Of a stretch of 64,000 nucleotides of DNA, positions 1 through 8,911 are shown piece after piece. The stretch is from Alcanivorax sp. (GTDB lineage: Bacteria > Pseudomonadota > Gammaproteobacteria > Pseudomonadales > Alcanivoracaceae): NCBI GenBank assembly GCA_022449455.1, contig JAKUPL010000014.1, positions 45,833 to 109,832 of the forward strand, given 5' to 3'. A program made the translations under genes and the position numbers. Position 1 is the first letter of the stretch; each line of letters begins with the position of its first letter. Below the pieces are notes generated by a model. It saw only the letters and a list, made by a program, of their open reading frames with translations. It was not told where the DNA came from and made no database searches.

Positions 1-2
1 AG

Positions 3-161
3 GACGGTTTTGAAATGTTGCGAAGGCTCAATGCCAATCAGGCGGAGCTTTGTCGAATCGTACGGAAAAGCGAGCGCCTTCTGAGAGATCTGGAGGAGCA
101 CCTCGGTGGACTGAAGGAGGCTACCAGCGGGTGCGCACACCCCTCCAACGAGGAGGGATGA
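3..161 (+). CDS. Possible C-terminal part of an unrecognised small coiled-coil protein
   Basis: An open frame enters from the window edge and stops at 159-161. Its peptide is rich in Leu, Arg and Glu with heptad-like spacing (RLLRDLEEHL), which suggests an amphipathic helix, and it ends with a polar Cys/His-containing tail. An internal ATG at 15 could also start a 48-residue protein. I do not recognise the family. Two things favour coding: the helix-like composition and the fact that it ends before the BREX promoter. The fragment is too short to be sure, and the piece of gene outside the window would decide it. Confidence 0.35.
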   Translation, partial: DGFEMLRRLNANQAELCRIVRKSERLLRDLEEHLGGLKEATSGCAHPSNEEG

Positions 162-290
162 GAGCTATGGGCGCTAAAAGCCTGCCCGTTCACGCCGAAG
201 CCGCTTATTGTGATGAGCTATTGCTGGGCTCGCCTAAATTTACGGTGGCTATGGATGCTGTCCTTTGCCGGTCTATCCGGACCAAACCGG

Positions 291-319
291 TTGTAAGAGG
301 CGTGATACCTCTATATATT
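291..319 (+). promoter_or_regulatory. Sigma70-like promoter of the BREX operon with palindrome in the spacer
   Basis: TTGTAA at 291-296 and TATATT at 314-319 are separated by 17 bp, close to the sigma70 consensus. Transcription would start near 326, leaving an 85-nt leader before the HTH gene at 411. The spacer contains the interrupted palindrome AGAGG-N7-CCTCT (296-312). ACCGGTT occurs on both sides (286-292 and 321-327). These look like possible operator sites, and the small HTH protein encoded first in the operon is an obvious candidate ligand. That link is an inference. Confidence 0.55.
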
Positions 320-410
320 GACCGGTTAATGTAATTAAGGGCTGCTCCGCCCACGAGACCGTGCCGCCTCAGACGAGGAGGCAACACCATCGCCCATAGG
401 AAGCGAAAAC

Positions 411-620
411 ATGGCCGAGATGGAAGATCGCTGGTTATCCGTAGACGAAATTGGCAAGCACCTCGGTGTCAGCAATGACACCGTGTACCGCTGGATCGAC
501 AAGCACGCAATGCCCGCCCACCGCATGGGGCGATTTTGGAAGTTCAAAAAAGTCGAAGTGGATGAGTGGGTCAAGGGCGGTGGAGCCGCCGAGACGAGCA
601 AAGGTGAGCGTTCCGAATGA
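411..620 (+). CDS. Small excisionase/MerR-like helix-turn-helix protein heading the BREX operon
   Basis: This 69-residue protein is almost entirely one winged-helix/HTH of the excisionase (MerR-like) type. It starts WLSVDEIGKHLGVS, continues with a recognition helix DTVYRWI and ends with the basic wing RFWKFKKVEVDEWV. Such proteins bind DNA as architectural factors or regulators. An AGGAAG ribosome site lies 6 nt before the ATG, and its stop overlaps the start of brxA by 4 bp, so the two are probably translationally coupled. It is the first gene behind the promoter at 291-319 and could autoregulate the operon. It is not the larger WYL-domain BrxR regulator of other BREX loci. The fold is clear; the role is inferred. 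Confidence 0.8.
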   Translation: MAEMEDRWLSVDEIGKHLGVSNDTVYRWIDKHAMPAHRMGRFWKFKKVEVDEWVKGGGAAETSKGERSE

Positions 621-1231
621 CCCAAGGCCGGTATCGCATCTCCTTCACGTCCGGCAGCCTGTATCACCGCGAATCGGTGAAGTTGGCCGAGCTGTACCTG
701 TCGCTCCGTGACTGGGAAGATGTGCGGACTCAAGCTCTACATGACAACCTGCTACAGGCCAGAACAGAAAGCACGGCAAAGCGCACCTGTAGAGAGGCGA
801 TTGCACGCCTGAAGACGTTGACCGAAAGCGAACTGACTTTCCTGGCCGAGGCAAACCACCAGGACCAGGCTCACCTTCTGTGGGTTGCCGTGTGCCGCCT
901 GTACCGCTTTATCGCGGACTTTGCGGTGGAAGTGCTACACGAACGGTTTGTCGCGATGAAGCTGGATCTCAGTTTTGAGGATTTCGATGCCTTCTACAAC
1001 CGTAAATCGGAATGGCATGACGAACTGGATAATGCCAGCGCCTCAACGCGCGATAAATTGCGGCAGGTCCTGTTCAGAATGCTGCGGGAGGCAGGGTTGT
1101 TAGCTAAGGACAAAACCATAAACGCAGTTCTGCTAAGCCCCAGGCTGGTTGAGTTGCTGCGTCAGAACAATCCTGACGAGTTTTTCTACTTCCCAGTCTA
1201 TGAATCCGATATCAGGGGGATGTCAGCTTGA
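617..1231 (+). CDS. brxA: BREX protein BrxA (DUF1819 family)
   Basis: The product is 204 residues long, matches the DUF1819/BrxA family in length and position, and is followed by brxB and brxC as in type 1 BREX. Known BrxA proteins are small, mostly helical and bind DNA, and they are part of the machinery that blocks phage replication. The sequence is helix-rich with many basic and acidic pairs, for example YHRESVKLAELYLSLRDW near the N-terminus. The ATG at 617 overlaps the stop of the HTH gene, and the gene's own TGA overlaps the TTG start of brxB. The family call rests on size, recognisable sequence character and operon order. Confidence 0.85.
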   Translation: MTQGRYRISFTSGSLYHRESVKLAELYLSLRDWEDVRTQALHDNLLQARTESTAKRTCREAIARLKTLTESELTFLAEANHQDQAHLLWVAVCRLYRFIADFAVEVLHERFVAMKLDLSFEDFDAFYNRKSEWHDELDNASASTRDKLRQVLFRMLREAGLLAKDKTINAVLLSPRLVELLRQNNPDEFFYFPVYESDIRGMSA

Positions 1232-1839
1232 AAAAGGACATTGCCAAAATGCCGATGCAGGAGCGACTACAGCACCTGTTTAGCGTGGTTTCCGGCCAGC
1301 GGTTCCTGAACAAACAGGGACTGGGTAATGAAGTGCCTTTCTTCATCTGTCCCTACCGGCCTGAAGAAGCGGTCGAGATGGAGCGTCTTCAGCGGCAGTT
1401 GGTTAACCGGCTGGCGCAGGCGGGCATCCGGATCCTGAGTATCAATCTGTACGACCTGGCCGTCGATATTTTGAAAGAAAGAGACATCTGGGAGCAGGTG
1501 TTGGAGCTCGAGCCTACGGTTTCAAAGGATCAGCTGAAAGAACTGCTACAGGGAGTGCTGGACCCGGAAGCCCATTTGGTGCCCGCTATTGCGGCAAAAC
1601 TCCAGTCCGTTGAGTTTGACGTGCTGTTTCTCTCAGGGGTGGGCGAGGTTTTCCCCTACATACGCTCCCATAACGTGCTCAACAACTTGCAGAGCACCGC
1701 CAAAGACCAGCCAACGGTGATGTTCTTTCCGGGGTCCTATACCCACTCGCTGGAAACCGGTGCATCGCTGGATCTGTTCGGCAGGCTGCATGACGACAAG
1801 TACTACCGTGCGTTCAACATCTTTCATTACGAAGCCTGA
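1228..1839 (+). CDS. brxB: BREX protein BrxB (DUF1788 family)
   Basis: This 203-residue protein belongs to the DUF1788/BrxB family. Typical features are the N-terminal MQERLQHLFSVVSG region, the VPFFICPYRPEE segment, and the C-terminal FLSGVGEVFPYIRSHNVLNNLQ and MFFPGSY motifs, which resemble a P-loop-like core lacking catalytic residues. The start is an unusual TTG at 1228, overlapping the brxA stop as TTGA and preceded by a strong AGGGGGA site. BrxB is essential for BREX defence in studied systems but has no assigned activity. A 43-bp gap separates it from brxC. Confidence 0.88.
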   Translation: MKKDIAKMPMQERLQHLFSVVSGQRFLNKQGLGNEVPFFICPYRPEEAVEMERLQRQLVNRLAQAGIRILSINLYDLAVDILKERDIWEQVLELEPTVSKDQLKELLQGVLDPEAHLVPAIAAKLQSVEFDVLFLSGVGEVFPYIRSHNVLNNLQSTAKDQPTVMFFPGSYTHSLETGASLDLFGRLHDDKYYRAFNIFHYEA

Positions 1840-1882
1840 GCGGACGATACGATTCGAGGCGTAATCATTAAGGGAAAGTACA

Positions 1883-4800
1883 ATGACATTGAAGAATATT
1901 TTTCTAAAACCCGTTGATCGCCCCATTGAAGGCGTTATCAAAGCCGACGATGAAGCCAGTCTTCGCCTCGAAATTGAAGAATACGTACTGACCAACGAAG
2001 TCGAGAAACGCCTCGAAGAGTTCCTGGACGCCTACAATAACTACGAAGGGGCGAACGGAGTCTGGGTCTCCGGCTTCTTCGGCTCAGGTAAGTCGCACCT
2101 CCTCAAGATGCTGGCCCTTCTGCTTGAAAACCGGGAGATGGACGGTGCTACTACCCTGGACCTGTTCCTTCCCAAGTGCAGTGAGAATGAAATTCTCCGG
2201 GGCGACCTGAAGCGAGCTGTCTCAATTCCGGCGAAGAGCATTCTGTTCAACATCGACCAGAAAGCCGATGTCATCAGCAAAACCCAAATCGATGCGCTTC
2301 TGGCCGTGTTCGTTAAAGTCTTCGACGAAATGTGCGGCTACTACGGCAAACAAGGGCACATCGCCCAGTTTGAGCGCGATCTGGACGGCCGTGGCCTGTA
2401 CGAACAATTCAAAGGCGAGTACGAGGCCATCGCCGGTCGCCCCTGGCAGAAAGGCCGGGAGCAAGCCCTTCTGGAAGGCCCGAATATTGCCAAAGCCTAC
2501 GCCGCTGTGACCGGTGGCGACCCGCAGTCGGCAGCGGGCATTCTGGACAAGTACCGCAGCGAATACCGCGTTTCAATTGAAGACTTCGCGGACAATGTGA
2601 ATGCCTATATCGAGAAGCAGGCAAAAGAGGGTGGCCACAAAGAGTTCCGCCTGAACTTCTTTGTGGACGAGGTCGGCCAGTACATTGCCGACAACACCAA
2701 GCTGATGACCAACCTGCAAACCATTGCCGAGAGCCTCGCCACCAAGTGTCGGGGCCGGGCCTGGATTATCGTCACCGCCCAGGAAGAAATGAAAAACGTG
2801 GTTGGCGAAATGGGCAAGCAGCAGGGCAACGACTTCTCGAAAATTCAGGCACGGTTCAATAACCGCATGAAGCTGTCCAGCGCGGACGTGGCGGAGGTTA
2901 TCCAGAAGCGCCTGCTAACCAAGACCGAAGAAGGCGTCAATCAGCTGTCGGACGTCTACCACGCACAGGCGAACAACTTCAAAACCCTCTTTGACTTCGC
3001 GGATGGATCGGCTACCTACCGGAACTTCCGGGACAGGGACCACTTCATCCACAGCTACCCCTTCGTCCCCTACCAGTTCGCGCTGTTTCAATCGGCGATC
3101 CAGAACCTGTCGCAGCACAACGCCTTCGAGGGTAAGCACAGTTCCGTCGGTGAGCGCTCCATGCTAGGGGTTTTCCAGCAGGTGGCCATCCACATCGGCA
3201 ACCATGAGGTGGGCCAGCTGGCCACCTTTGACCTGATGTTTGAAGGCATCCGCTCCGCACTGAAATCACAAATACAGCGGGCGATTATTCAGGCCGAAAA
3301 CCACCTCGATAATGCCTTCGCTATCCGGTTGCTGAAGGCCCTGTTCCTGGTCAAATATGTCAAGGAATTCAAGCCCACGGTGCGCAACCTGTGCGTGCTG
3401 ATGCTGGATGCCTTCGATCAGGATCTGCCGGCACTTCGCACCAAGGTCGAAGAAGCCCTGAGCCTTCTGGAGCAACAGACCTACATACAGCGCAACGGCG
3501 ACCAGTACGAGTACCTGACGGATGAGGAAAAAGACGTCGAGCAGGAGATTAAGAACACAGAGGTTGAGTCATCGGACGTTGCGGACGAGCTGGAAAAGAT
3601 CGTTTTCGACTTTGTTATAAAGCAGCGCAAAATCCGCTATGACGCCGGCTCTTCCCAGAACCAGGGGCAGGACTACTCTTTTTCGCGCAAACTGGATGAT
3701 CGTCTGCATGGACGTGAATACGAGCTCTCGATCAATGTCATCAGCCCGTTCCACGAGCATACTGACAACGAGCAAATGCTCCGTACAGCCTCAACCTATA
3801 AGGCGGACGAGCTGTTCGTGCTCATGCCGTCGGACGAGCGCCTGGTGCGGGATCTGCTCATGTTCAAGCGCACCGAGAAGTACATCAAGCAGAACATTTC
3901 CGTTACCCAGCAGGAAGCGGTTAAGCGGATCCTGAATGACAAGGGCTTCCAGAACCGTGAGCGCGAGGCCAGGCTCCGGCAGCAGGTTCAGACCCTCATT
4001 GGCAAGTCCAAGTTGCTCATTGGCGGCGCCGATGTGGAAGTGGCGAATGAGGACCCCCAGACCCGCATTATTCGGGGCTTCCATGAGCTGATTTCACGGG
4101 CTTACCCCAACCTCCGCATGTTGCGCGGCGTTTCCTACACGGAAAACGACATCAGCAATTGCCTCAACCGTACAGACGATGGCCTTTTCGGTAACGACGC
4201 CACAGCCCTGGCGGAATCCGAGCAGGAGGTGCTGGCGTTCATTCAGAGCAACAACCGGGGCGGTGTCCGCACCACCTTGAAGAGCCTGCTGGAAAAGTTC
4301 GAACGCAAACCCTACGGCTGGTATTACGCCGCGATTCTCTGCACCCTGGCCAACCTGTGTGCCCGCGGCAAGGTGGAGGTTCGTCTCGACGGTAATATCC
4401 TGGAGGACAGCGAGCTGGAGCGCGCCCTGCGTAACACACACGGCCACGGCAACGTGGTGCTGGAACCTCAGATTGAGTTCACCGCCTCTCAGGTCCGAGC
4501 CCTGAAATCGTTCTACGAGGACTTCTTCGATAGCCCGCCCCGCAGCAGCGAAGCCAAGGCCCTGGGCAAAGAGGCCGGCGAAGCCTTCCAGGACATGTAC
4601 CACGACCTGGACCGGCGGATAGCGCAGGTCGACCAGTACCCGTTTCTCAATGCCTTGAAACCTGCCCTGGTGACGCTGAAAGAAGTCGCCGGAAAGCCCT
4701 ACACCTGGCACCTGACGGAATTGGGCAAGCAGGAAGACCAACTTCTGGACCTGAAAGAGGATGTCATCGACCCCATTCGCAAGTTTATGGGCGGTTCACA

Positions 4801-5464
4801 AAAAGAAATTTACAAAGAGGCGCGCTCGCTCCTTCGGGATCAGGAAGACAACTTTATTTATGTGACCGGAGAAGAAATTCCCGAAATTAAATCCATACTC
4901 AATGATCCCGCCTGTTTCAGAGGTGACCGTATTCAGCAGCTCAAAGGGCAACTAGACAGCCTAAAAGAGTGCATCGATGAAAAAGTACAGCAGACCCGGT
5001 CCCGGGCGATAACGTCTCTTAAGGTCATGCAGGAGCGCATGCAAAGCATGGACGAATATCAGTCCCTGCCGGAACCTCGTCGAAAAGAGCTAGACAAGCC
5101 CTTCCTGGACCTTATAGATCACATTGAGCAGCGGCATTTGATTGCGGCCATAAATGACCGTCTCCGTTTTTTTGAAGACGAAGAGTATCAGAAAGTGCTC
5201 TCCAGAATGGTGGCGCTGGCCAATCAGAAATCAGCACCGTCAGATGATCCCGAGCAGCCCTCAGGTAGTCAGAATAAGGGCCAGAAAGGGGAGCAGTCTC
5301 ACGAGGTCAAGGAATCGCCCGCCGACTACGTTCACACCCGCAACCTCCGTGTCACGTTCGACAAGGCCTGGCTGGCCGACGAGGGGGATGTGGACCGGTA
5401 CCTGAATGCCCTGCGTGAGGCCCTTCTGGTTGAAATCCAGCAAGGCCGCAAGGTCCAGATTTAA
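1883..5464 (+). CDS. brxC: BREX large ATPase BrxC (PglY-like, DUF499-related)
   Basis: The 1193-residue protein carries a Walker A motif GFFGSGKS at residues 64-71, after the conserved N-terminal block NIFLKPVDRPIEGVIKADD. The Walker B region (FFVDEVGQYI) follows around residues 260-270. The long C-terminal half is helical and charged, and ends with a linker rich in Gln, Ser and Lys. Size and motifs match BrxC/PglY, the AAA-type ATPase needed for both methylation and phage exclusion in BREX. The ATG at 1883 has an AAGGGAAAG site upstream. The reading frame is intact with no sign of decay. Confidence 0.93.
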   Translation: MTLKNIFLKPVDRPIEGVIKADDEASLRLEIEEYVLTNEVEKRLEEFLDAYNNYEGANGVWVSGFFGSGKSHLLKMLALLLENREMDGATTLDLFLPKCSENEILRGDLKRAVSIPAKSILFNIDQKADVISKTQIDALLAVFVKVFDEMCGYYGKQGHIAQFERDLDGRGLYEQFKGEYEAIAGRPWQKGREQALLEGPNIAKAYAAVTGGDPQSAAGILDKYRSEYRVSIEDFADNVNAYIEKQAKEGGHKEFRLNFFVDEVGQYIADNTKLMTNLQTIAESLATKCRGRAWIIVTAQEEMKNVVGEMGKQQGNDFSKIQARFNNRMKLSSADVAEVIQKRLLTKTEEGVNQLSDVYHAQANNFKTLFDFADGSATYRNFRDRDHFIHSYPFVPYQFALFQSAIQNLSQHNAFEGKHSSVGERSMLGVFQQVAIHIGNHEVGQLATFDLMFEGIRSALKSQIQRAIIQAENHLDNAFAIRLLKALFLVKYVKEFKPTVRNLCVLMLDAFDQDLPALRTKVEEALSLLEQQTYIQRNGDQYEYLTDEEKDVEQEIKNTEVESSDVADELEKIVFDFVIKQRKIRYDAGSSQNQGQDYSFSRKLDDRLHGREYELSINVISPFHEHTDNEQMLRTASTYKADELFVLMPSDERLVRDLLMFKRTEKYIKQNISVTQQEAVKRILNDKGFQNREREARLRQQVQTLIGKSKLLIGGADVEVANEDPQTRIIRGFHELISRAYPNLRMLRGVSYTENDISNCLNRTDDGLFGNDATALAESEQEVLAFIQSNNRGGVRTTLKSLLEKFERKPYGWYYAAILCTLANLCARGKVEVRLDGNILEDSELERALRNTHGHGNVVLEPQIEFTASQVRALKSFYEDFFDSPPRSSEAKALGKEAGEAFQDMYHDLDRRIAQVDQYPFLNALKPALVTLKEVAGKPYTWHLTELGKQEDQLLDLKEDVIDPIRKFMGGSQKEIYKEARSLLRDQEDNFIYVTGEEIPEIKSILNDPACFRGDRIQQLKGQLDSLKECIDEKVQQTRSRAITSLKVMQERMQSMDEYQSLPEPRRKELDKPFLDLIDHIEQRHLIAAINDRLRFFEDEEYQKVLSRMVALANQKSAPSDDPEQPSGSQNKGQKGEQSHEVKESPADYVHTRNLRVTFDKAWLADEGDVDRYLNALREALLVEIQQGRKVQI

Positions 5465-5504
5465 GCATGCCGAACCGTCTAACCGGTCGATGTTGGGGAT
5501 AGCC

Positions 5505-7175
5505 ATGCACGAAGCCGAACAGGAAATCCGGGCGCTCATTCGCGGTGGCGAAAGCCTTGCCGTCGAGTTCAAGAGCGACGTCAAAAGCCTGCCGGACCGG
5601 GATCTGGTAGCCTCGGTGGTGGCCCTTGCAAACACCGAGGGCGGTGACCTGTTCCTGGGCGTTGAAGACGATGGAACCCCGACCGGGCTGCATGCCAATC
5701 ACCGCAACCTCGCCGGCCTGCCCGCTCTGATTGCCAACAAGACCATTCCCTCGCTGGCAGTGCGCGTTGAGGCCGTGGAGCTGGAAGGGCAACCTATTGC
5801 CAGAATTCAGGTGCCCAAGTCCCGGCAGCTGGTGTCCACCTCGGATGGCCTGCTGCAACGTCGGCGCCTGAGAATGGACGGCACTCCAGAGGCCGTGCCT
5901 TTCTACCCCCATGAGTTTGTTCAGCGCCAATCCAGCCTGGGGGTAACCGACCCCTCGGCCTTGCCGGTGGAAAACCTGGCGGTTGAAGACCTGGACCCGA
6001 TTCAGCGCATCCGAATCCGCAACGCCATCAAGAAGTACGGCGGCGACCAGAGCCTGATGCCCCTGGCGGACGATGAGCTGGACGGCGCCCTGGGGCTGAC
6101 TGTGAGCGTGGGAGGCCAGCGCCACCCCACCGTGGCGGGTTTGCTGCTGCTGGGGAACGAAATGCAGCTCCGGCAACACCTACCCTCCCACGAGGTAGCC
6201 TTCCAGGTCCTGCGCGGTACCGATGTCCTGGTCAATGAGTTCTACCGCAAACCGCTGCTGGAGACCTTTGAAGAGGTCGAAGTGCTGTTCCGGGCCCGGG
6301 TGGAAGAAGAGGAGATTCAGGTCGGGCTGTTTCGCGTGCCCATCCCCAACTTCGACCGCCGGGCCTTCCGGGAAGCCTTTGTGAACGCCCTGGTTCACCG
6401 CGATTACAGTGCCCTGGGCGCCGTACACGTCAAACTGGACGACGACGGCCTGAGCATCAGCAACCCGGGTGGATTTGTGGAAGGCGTCAACCTGGACAAC
6501 CTGCTGGTGGCCGACCCCCGCTCCCGTAACCCATTACTGGCCGACATCATCAAGCGCATCGGCCTGGCCGAACGCACGGGCCGGGGCATCGACCGCATCT
6601 TCGAGGGCATGCTCCGCTACGGGCGTACCGCCCCTGACTACTCCATGTCATCCGCTCACACCGTCTCCGTGCGCATGAGCGCAGCAGACGCGGACGCCGA
6701 ATTCCTGCGCATGATCGTCGAGCGCGAGGAACAGAGCGGTGCAGCCATGCCCATCGACAGCCTGATTATTCTGTCCCGACTGCGTAATGAGCGGCGCTTA
6801 AGAACGGCGGACTTGGCCAAATCCGTACAAAAGCCCGAAACCGTGGTCCGGGGCACCCTGGAGAAACTGGTGGAAGCGGGCATGGTGGAAGCCCACGGCA
6901 CCGGCAAGGGCCGCACCTACACCCTGAGCGCCAAGGTGTACCAGGGGGCGGGGCAAAAGGCCGCCTATGTGCGCCAGGCGGGCTTCGATGCCATCCAGCA
7001 AGAGCAGATGGTGCTGAACTTCATCGATACCCACGGCAGCATCAAACGAGCGGATGCCGCCGATCTGTGCCATATCAGCCCTTTCCAGGCCACTCGGCTG
7101 CTCAACCGCTTGAAAGACAAGGGCGTGATACGCCCGGTGGGTCAGGGGAAGGGGACTCGATATGAGCGAAGTTGA
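5505..7175 (+). CDS. AlbA_2 (Schlafen-like) and HATPase-domain regulator-like protein inserted in the BREX operon
   Basis: The frame opens further upstream, but the ATG at 5505 is preferred because it has a GGGG ribosome site and lies 40 bp after brxC. The 556-residue product starts with an AlbA_2 domain (GESLAVEFKSDV, then ANTEGGDLFLGVEDDG). A HATPase_c_4-type region follows (FREAFVNALVHRDYSA, DGLSISNPGGF, RTGRGIDRIFEGM). Two winged-helix units end the protein (RTADLAKSVQKPETVVRGTLEKL and KRADAADLCHISPFQATRLL). This is the architecture of COG2865-type predicted regulators, which recur in defence islands. DNA or nucleic-acid binding is likely; a target is unknown. Between brxC and pglX it is an accessory, not a core, BREX gene. 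Confidence 0.82.
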   Translation: MHEAEQEIRALIRGGESLAVEFKSDVKSLPDRDLVASVVALANTEGGDLFLGVEDDGTPTGLHANHRNLAGLPALIANKTIPSLAVRVEAVELEGQPIARIQVPKSRQLVSTSDGLLQRRRLRMDGTPEAVPFYPHEFVQRQSSLGVTDPSALPVENLAVEDLDPIQRIRIRNAIKKYGGDQSLMPLADDELDGALGLTVSVGGQRHPTVAGLLLLGNEMQLRQHLPSHEVAFQVLRGTDVLVNEFYRKPLLETFEEVEVLFRARVEEEEIQVGLFRVPIPNFDRRAFREAFVNALVHRDYSALGAVHVKLDDDGLSISNPGGFVEGVNLDNLLVADPRSRNPLLADIIKRIGLAERTGRGIDRIFEGMLRYGRTAPDYSMSSAHTVSVRMSAADADAEFLRMIVEREEQSGAAMPIDSLIILSRLRNERRLRTADLAKSVQKPETVVRGTLEKLVEAGMVEAHGTGKGRTYTLSAKVYQGAGQKAAYVRQAGFDAIQQEQMVLNFIDTHGSIKRADAADLCHISPFQATRLLNRLKDKGVIRPVGQGKGTRYERS

Positions 7176-7312
7176 TAAAATACGTGCGACGCACGAAAAA
7201 TGCGAGCGGATACGAGCGGCGCGCGTATTTCCGTGTGCAGCCAAGCAGACATGCTATGCCGCAGCCGATCCCGCATTAGGCCAGCTCAGTAACAAAATAT
7301 TGGGAAGTAACG

Positions 7313-8377
7313 ATGATAGAACGCCTTGAGCTCAGAAACTTCACGTCATTCAGAAAGCTGGAGATCAATTTTTCGCCAAGAATCAACGTGATCATTGGCG
7401 AAAACGGGACCGGCAAAACCCATTTGCTTAAGGCAGCATATGGGCTGTGTTCCGGCGCTCCACTGTTTAAGAATCAACCTGACCTCGGTCAGAATGAGCT
7501 CGAAGTGGCGCTGACCACCAAATTCCTTCGCCTATTTATGCCTCTTGATGACAGGTTTGGAAAGCTGCACGGCCAAGGCGTGACTGATCAGGCGTACCTT
7601 TTGGCCCAATTTGCCCATGAGAAAAAAGTCGCCGCAACCTTCTTTAACAACTCTAAAGCATTAGCCATTCAGGATCGTACAAACTACGAAAAACACTTGG
7701 CTGAAGCGGTATTTATTCCCACCAAAGAAGTCCTCTCCTTTATGAAGGGGTTCAACAGCCTGTATGAGAAATATGGGCTCTCTTTCGATCAAACTTACCA
7801 GGACATTTGTCTCTCACTGGACCTCCCTGAAGTGCGCTCCCAGTTACTGCACGAGAAAGCAAAATGGGCTATGGCCGAAATTGAGAAAATATGCGGTGGT
7901 CGTTTTGTTTTTTATGGAGGAGGAAAGGTTACTTTTAAGACTGAGCATACGGAGTACTCTGCCAACTCCATTGCGGAGGGCTTTCGTAAAGCAGGAATGC
8001 TCTCACGCCTCCTGGAAACCGGAACAATCCAGCCCGGTGTTAGCGGTCCACTGTTCTGGGATGAGCCTGAATCTAATCTGAACCCCAAGCTGTTGAGGAT
8101 CCTTGTTCAGATTCTGTTGGAGCTTTCCCGTAACGGCCAGCAGATAATTTTAGCGACTCACGATTATGTGTTGCTCAAGTGGTTCGACCTTCTAGCGGAT
8201 CAAGGCAAAGAAGATCATGTCCGGTTCCATAGCCTGTATCGAGATCCTGATACTTCAGAAATTAAGGTCTCGTCCACTGACGATTACCATGACATCTCTC
8301 CCAATCCCATTGATGAGGCTTTCGGCTTTCTCATCAACCAAGAAATTGAAAATGATATGGGGGGGCTTGGTAAATGA
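7313..8377 (+). CDS. ABC-type AAA ATPase (OLD/RecF-like) of a two-gene ATPase-nuclease module
   Basis: The 354-residue protein begins with the RecF/OLD-like strand MIERLELRNFTSFRKLEINF. Walker A is GENGTGKT (29-36), the Walker B LFWDEPESNLNP carries D250 and E251, and an ATHDY H-loop has H283. There is no TOPRIM or nuclease domain in the chain. Its stop overlaps the start of the next gene as ATGA, so the pair is coupled. A 137-bp gap (7176-7312) precedes it, large for this otherwise tightly packed operon, and the gene looks more AT-rich than brxC or pglX. Both suggest it arrived as a module. ATPase sensors of this class often gate an effector nuclease, which would be the product at 8374-8907. 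Confidence 0.82.
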   Translation: MIERLELRNFTSFRKLEINFSPRINVIIGENGTGKTHLLKAAYGLCSGAPLFKNQPDLGQNELEVALTTKFLRLFMPLDDRFGKLHGQGVTDQAYLLAQFAHEKKVAATFFNNSKALAIQDRTNYEKHLAEAVFIPTKEVLSFMKGFNSLYEKYGLSFDQTYQDICLSLDLPEVRSQLLHEKAKWAMAEIEKICGGRFVFYGGGKVTFKTEHTEYSANSIAEGFRKAGMLSRLLETGTIQPGVSGPLFWDEPESNLNPKLLRILVQILLELSRNGQQIILATHDYVLLKWFDLLADQGKEDHVRFHSLYRDPDTSEIKVSSTDDYHDISPNPIDEAFGFLINQEIENDMGGLGK

Positions 8378-8907
8378 AGGTTGTAGCTGCTGACGGCTTT
8401 GAGTTCCAGTTCACTGATGCACTGGATGCGTTTGTGTTCGATGAAAAAGATCGTTCAAAACCTACATTTCATGGCGCTCCCATGAAAGGGGTCGACATAG
8501 TCGCCGAGTTTGAAGAGGCCTATGTCTATGTGGAGTTGAAAGACTATGACGATCCGTCCATCTATGATGTCCGCAATGCGGCAAACGATGAGCAGAAGAA
8601 AGCAAGGCAAGATAGTTTTAAATGGCTAAAAAACTACCTCAAATATAAATTCCGAGATTCTTATCTCTATAGACACGCCGAACAGAAAGTGGATAAACCC
8701 GTCCATTATGTCTGTCTTCTCACTTTTGAGAATGCCTTAAATGGCCATATGCAAAAGTCATTGAAGCAGGAGCTACCTGTGGGGAAAGCTTCCTCGCGCT
8801 GGGTTCAGTCACTGGCCACCAGCTGTCATGTCGTCAACCTGCAGAAGTGGAACGAAAACTTTCCCAAATGGCCTGTTACACGCTTGGCGGATGCTGAAGG
8901 AGCATAA
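8374..8907 (+). CDS. Small PD-(D/E)xK-like putative nuclease partner of the upstream ATPase
   Basis: I do not recognise the family of this 177-residue protein. Residues 38-58 read as a strand with D41, then VYVELKDY with E54 and K56. That is a D-x12-E-x-K arrangement as in PD-(D/E)xK nucleases. The spacing, the flanking hydrophobic strands and a later strand (HYVCLLTFEN) fit that fold, but it is motif-level evidence only. The start codon overlaps the ATPase stop, and pglX follows 4 bp downstream, so it is inside the BREX transcript. If active it would be the effector of the ATPase. An inactive protein or a non-nuclease partner is the alternative. Confidence 0.6.
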   Translation: MKVVAADGFEFQFTDALDAFVFDEKDRSKPTFHGAPMKGVDIVAEFEEAYVYVELKDYDDPSIYDVRNAANDEQKKARQDSFKWLKNYLKYKFRDSYLYRHAEQKVDKPVHYVCLLTFENALNGHMQKSLKQELPVGKASSRWVQSLATSCHVVNLQKWNENFPKWPVTRLADAEGA

Positions 8908-8911
8908 TCAG

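Noticed and set aside
168..334. Short frame starting MGAKSLPVHAEAAY
   Set aside because: It overlaps the whole BREX promoter and its possible operator, and the peptide has no recognisable features.
7172..7201. TTGATA-18-AAAAAT as a promoter for the ATPase-nuclease pair
   Set aside because: The -10 is poor and the first hexamer overlaps the previous stop codon; too weak to list.
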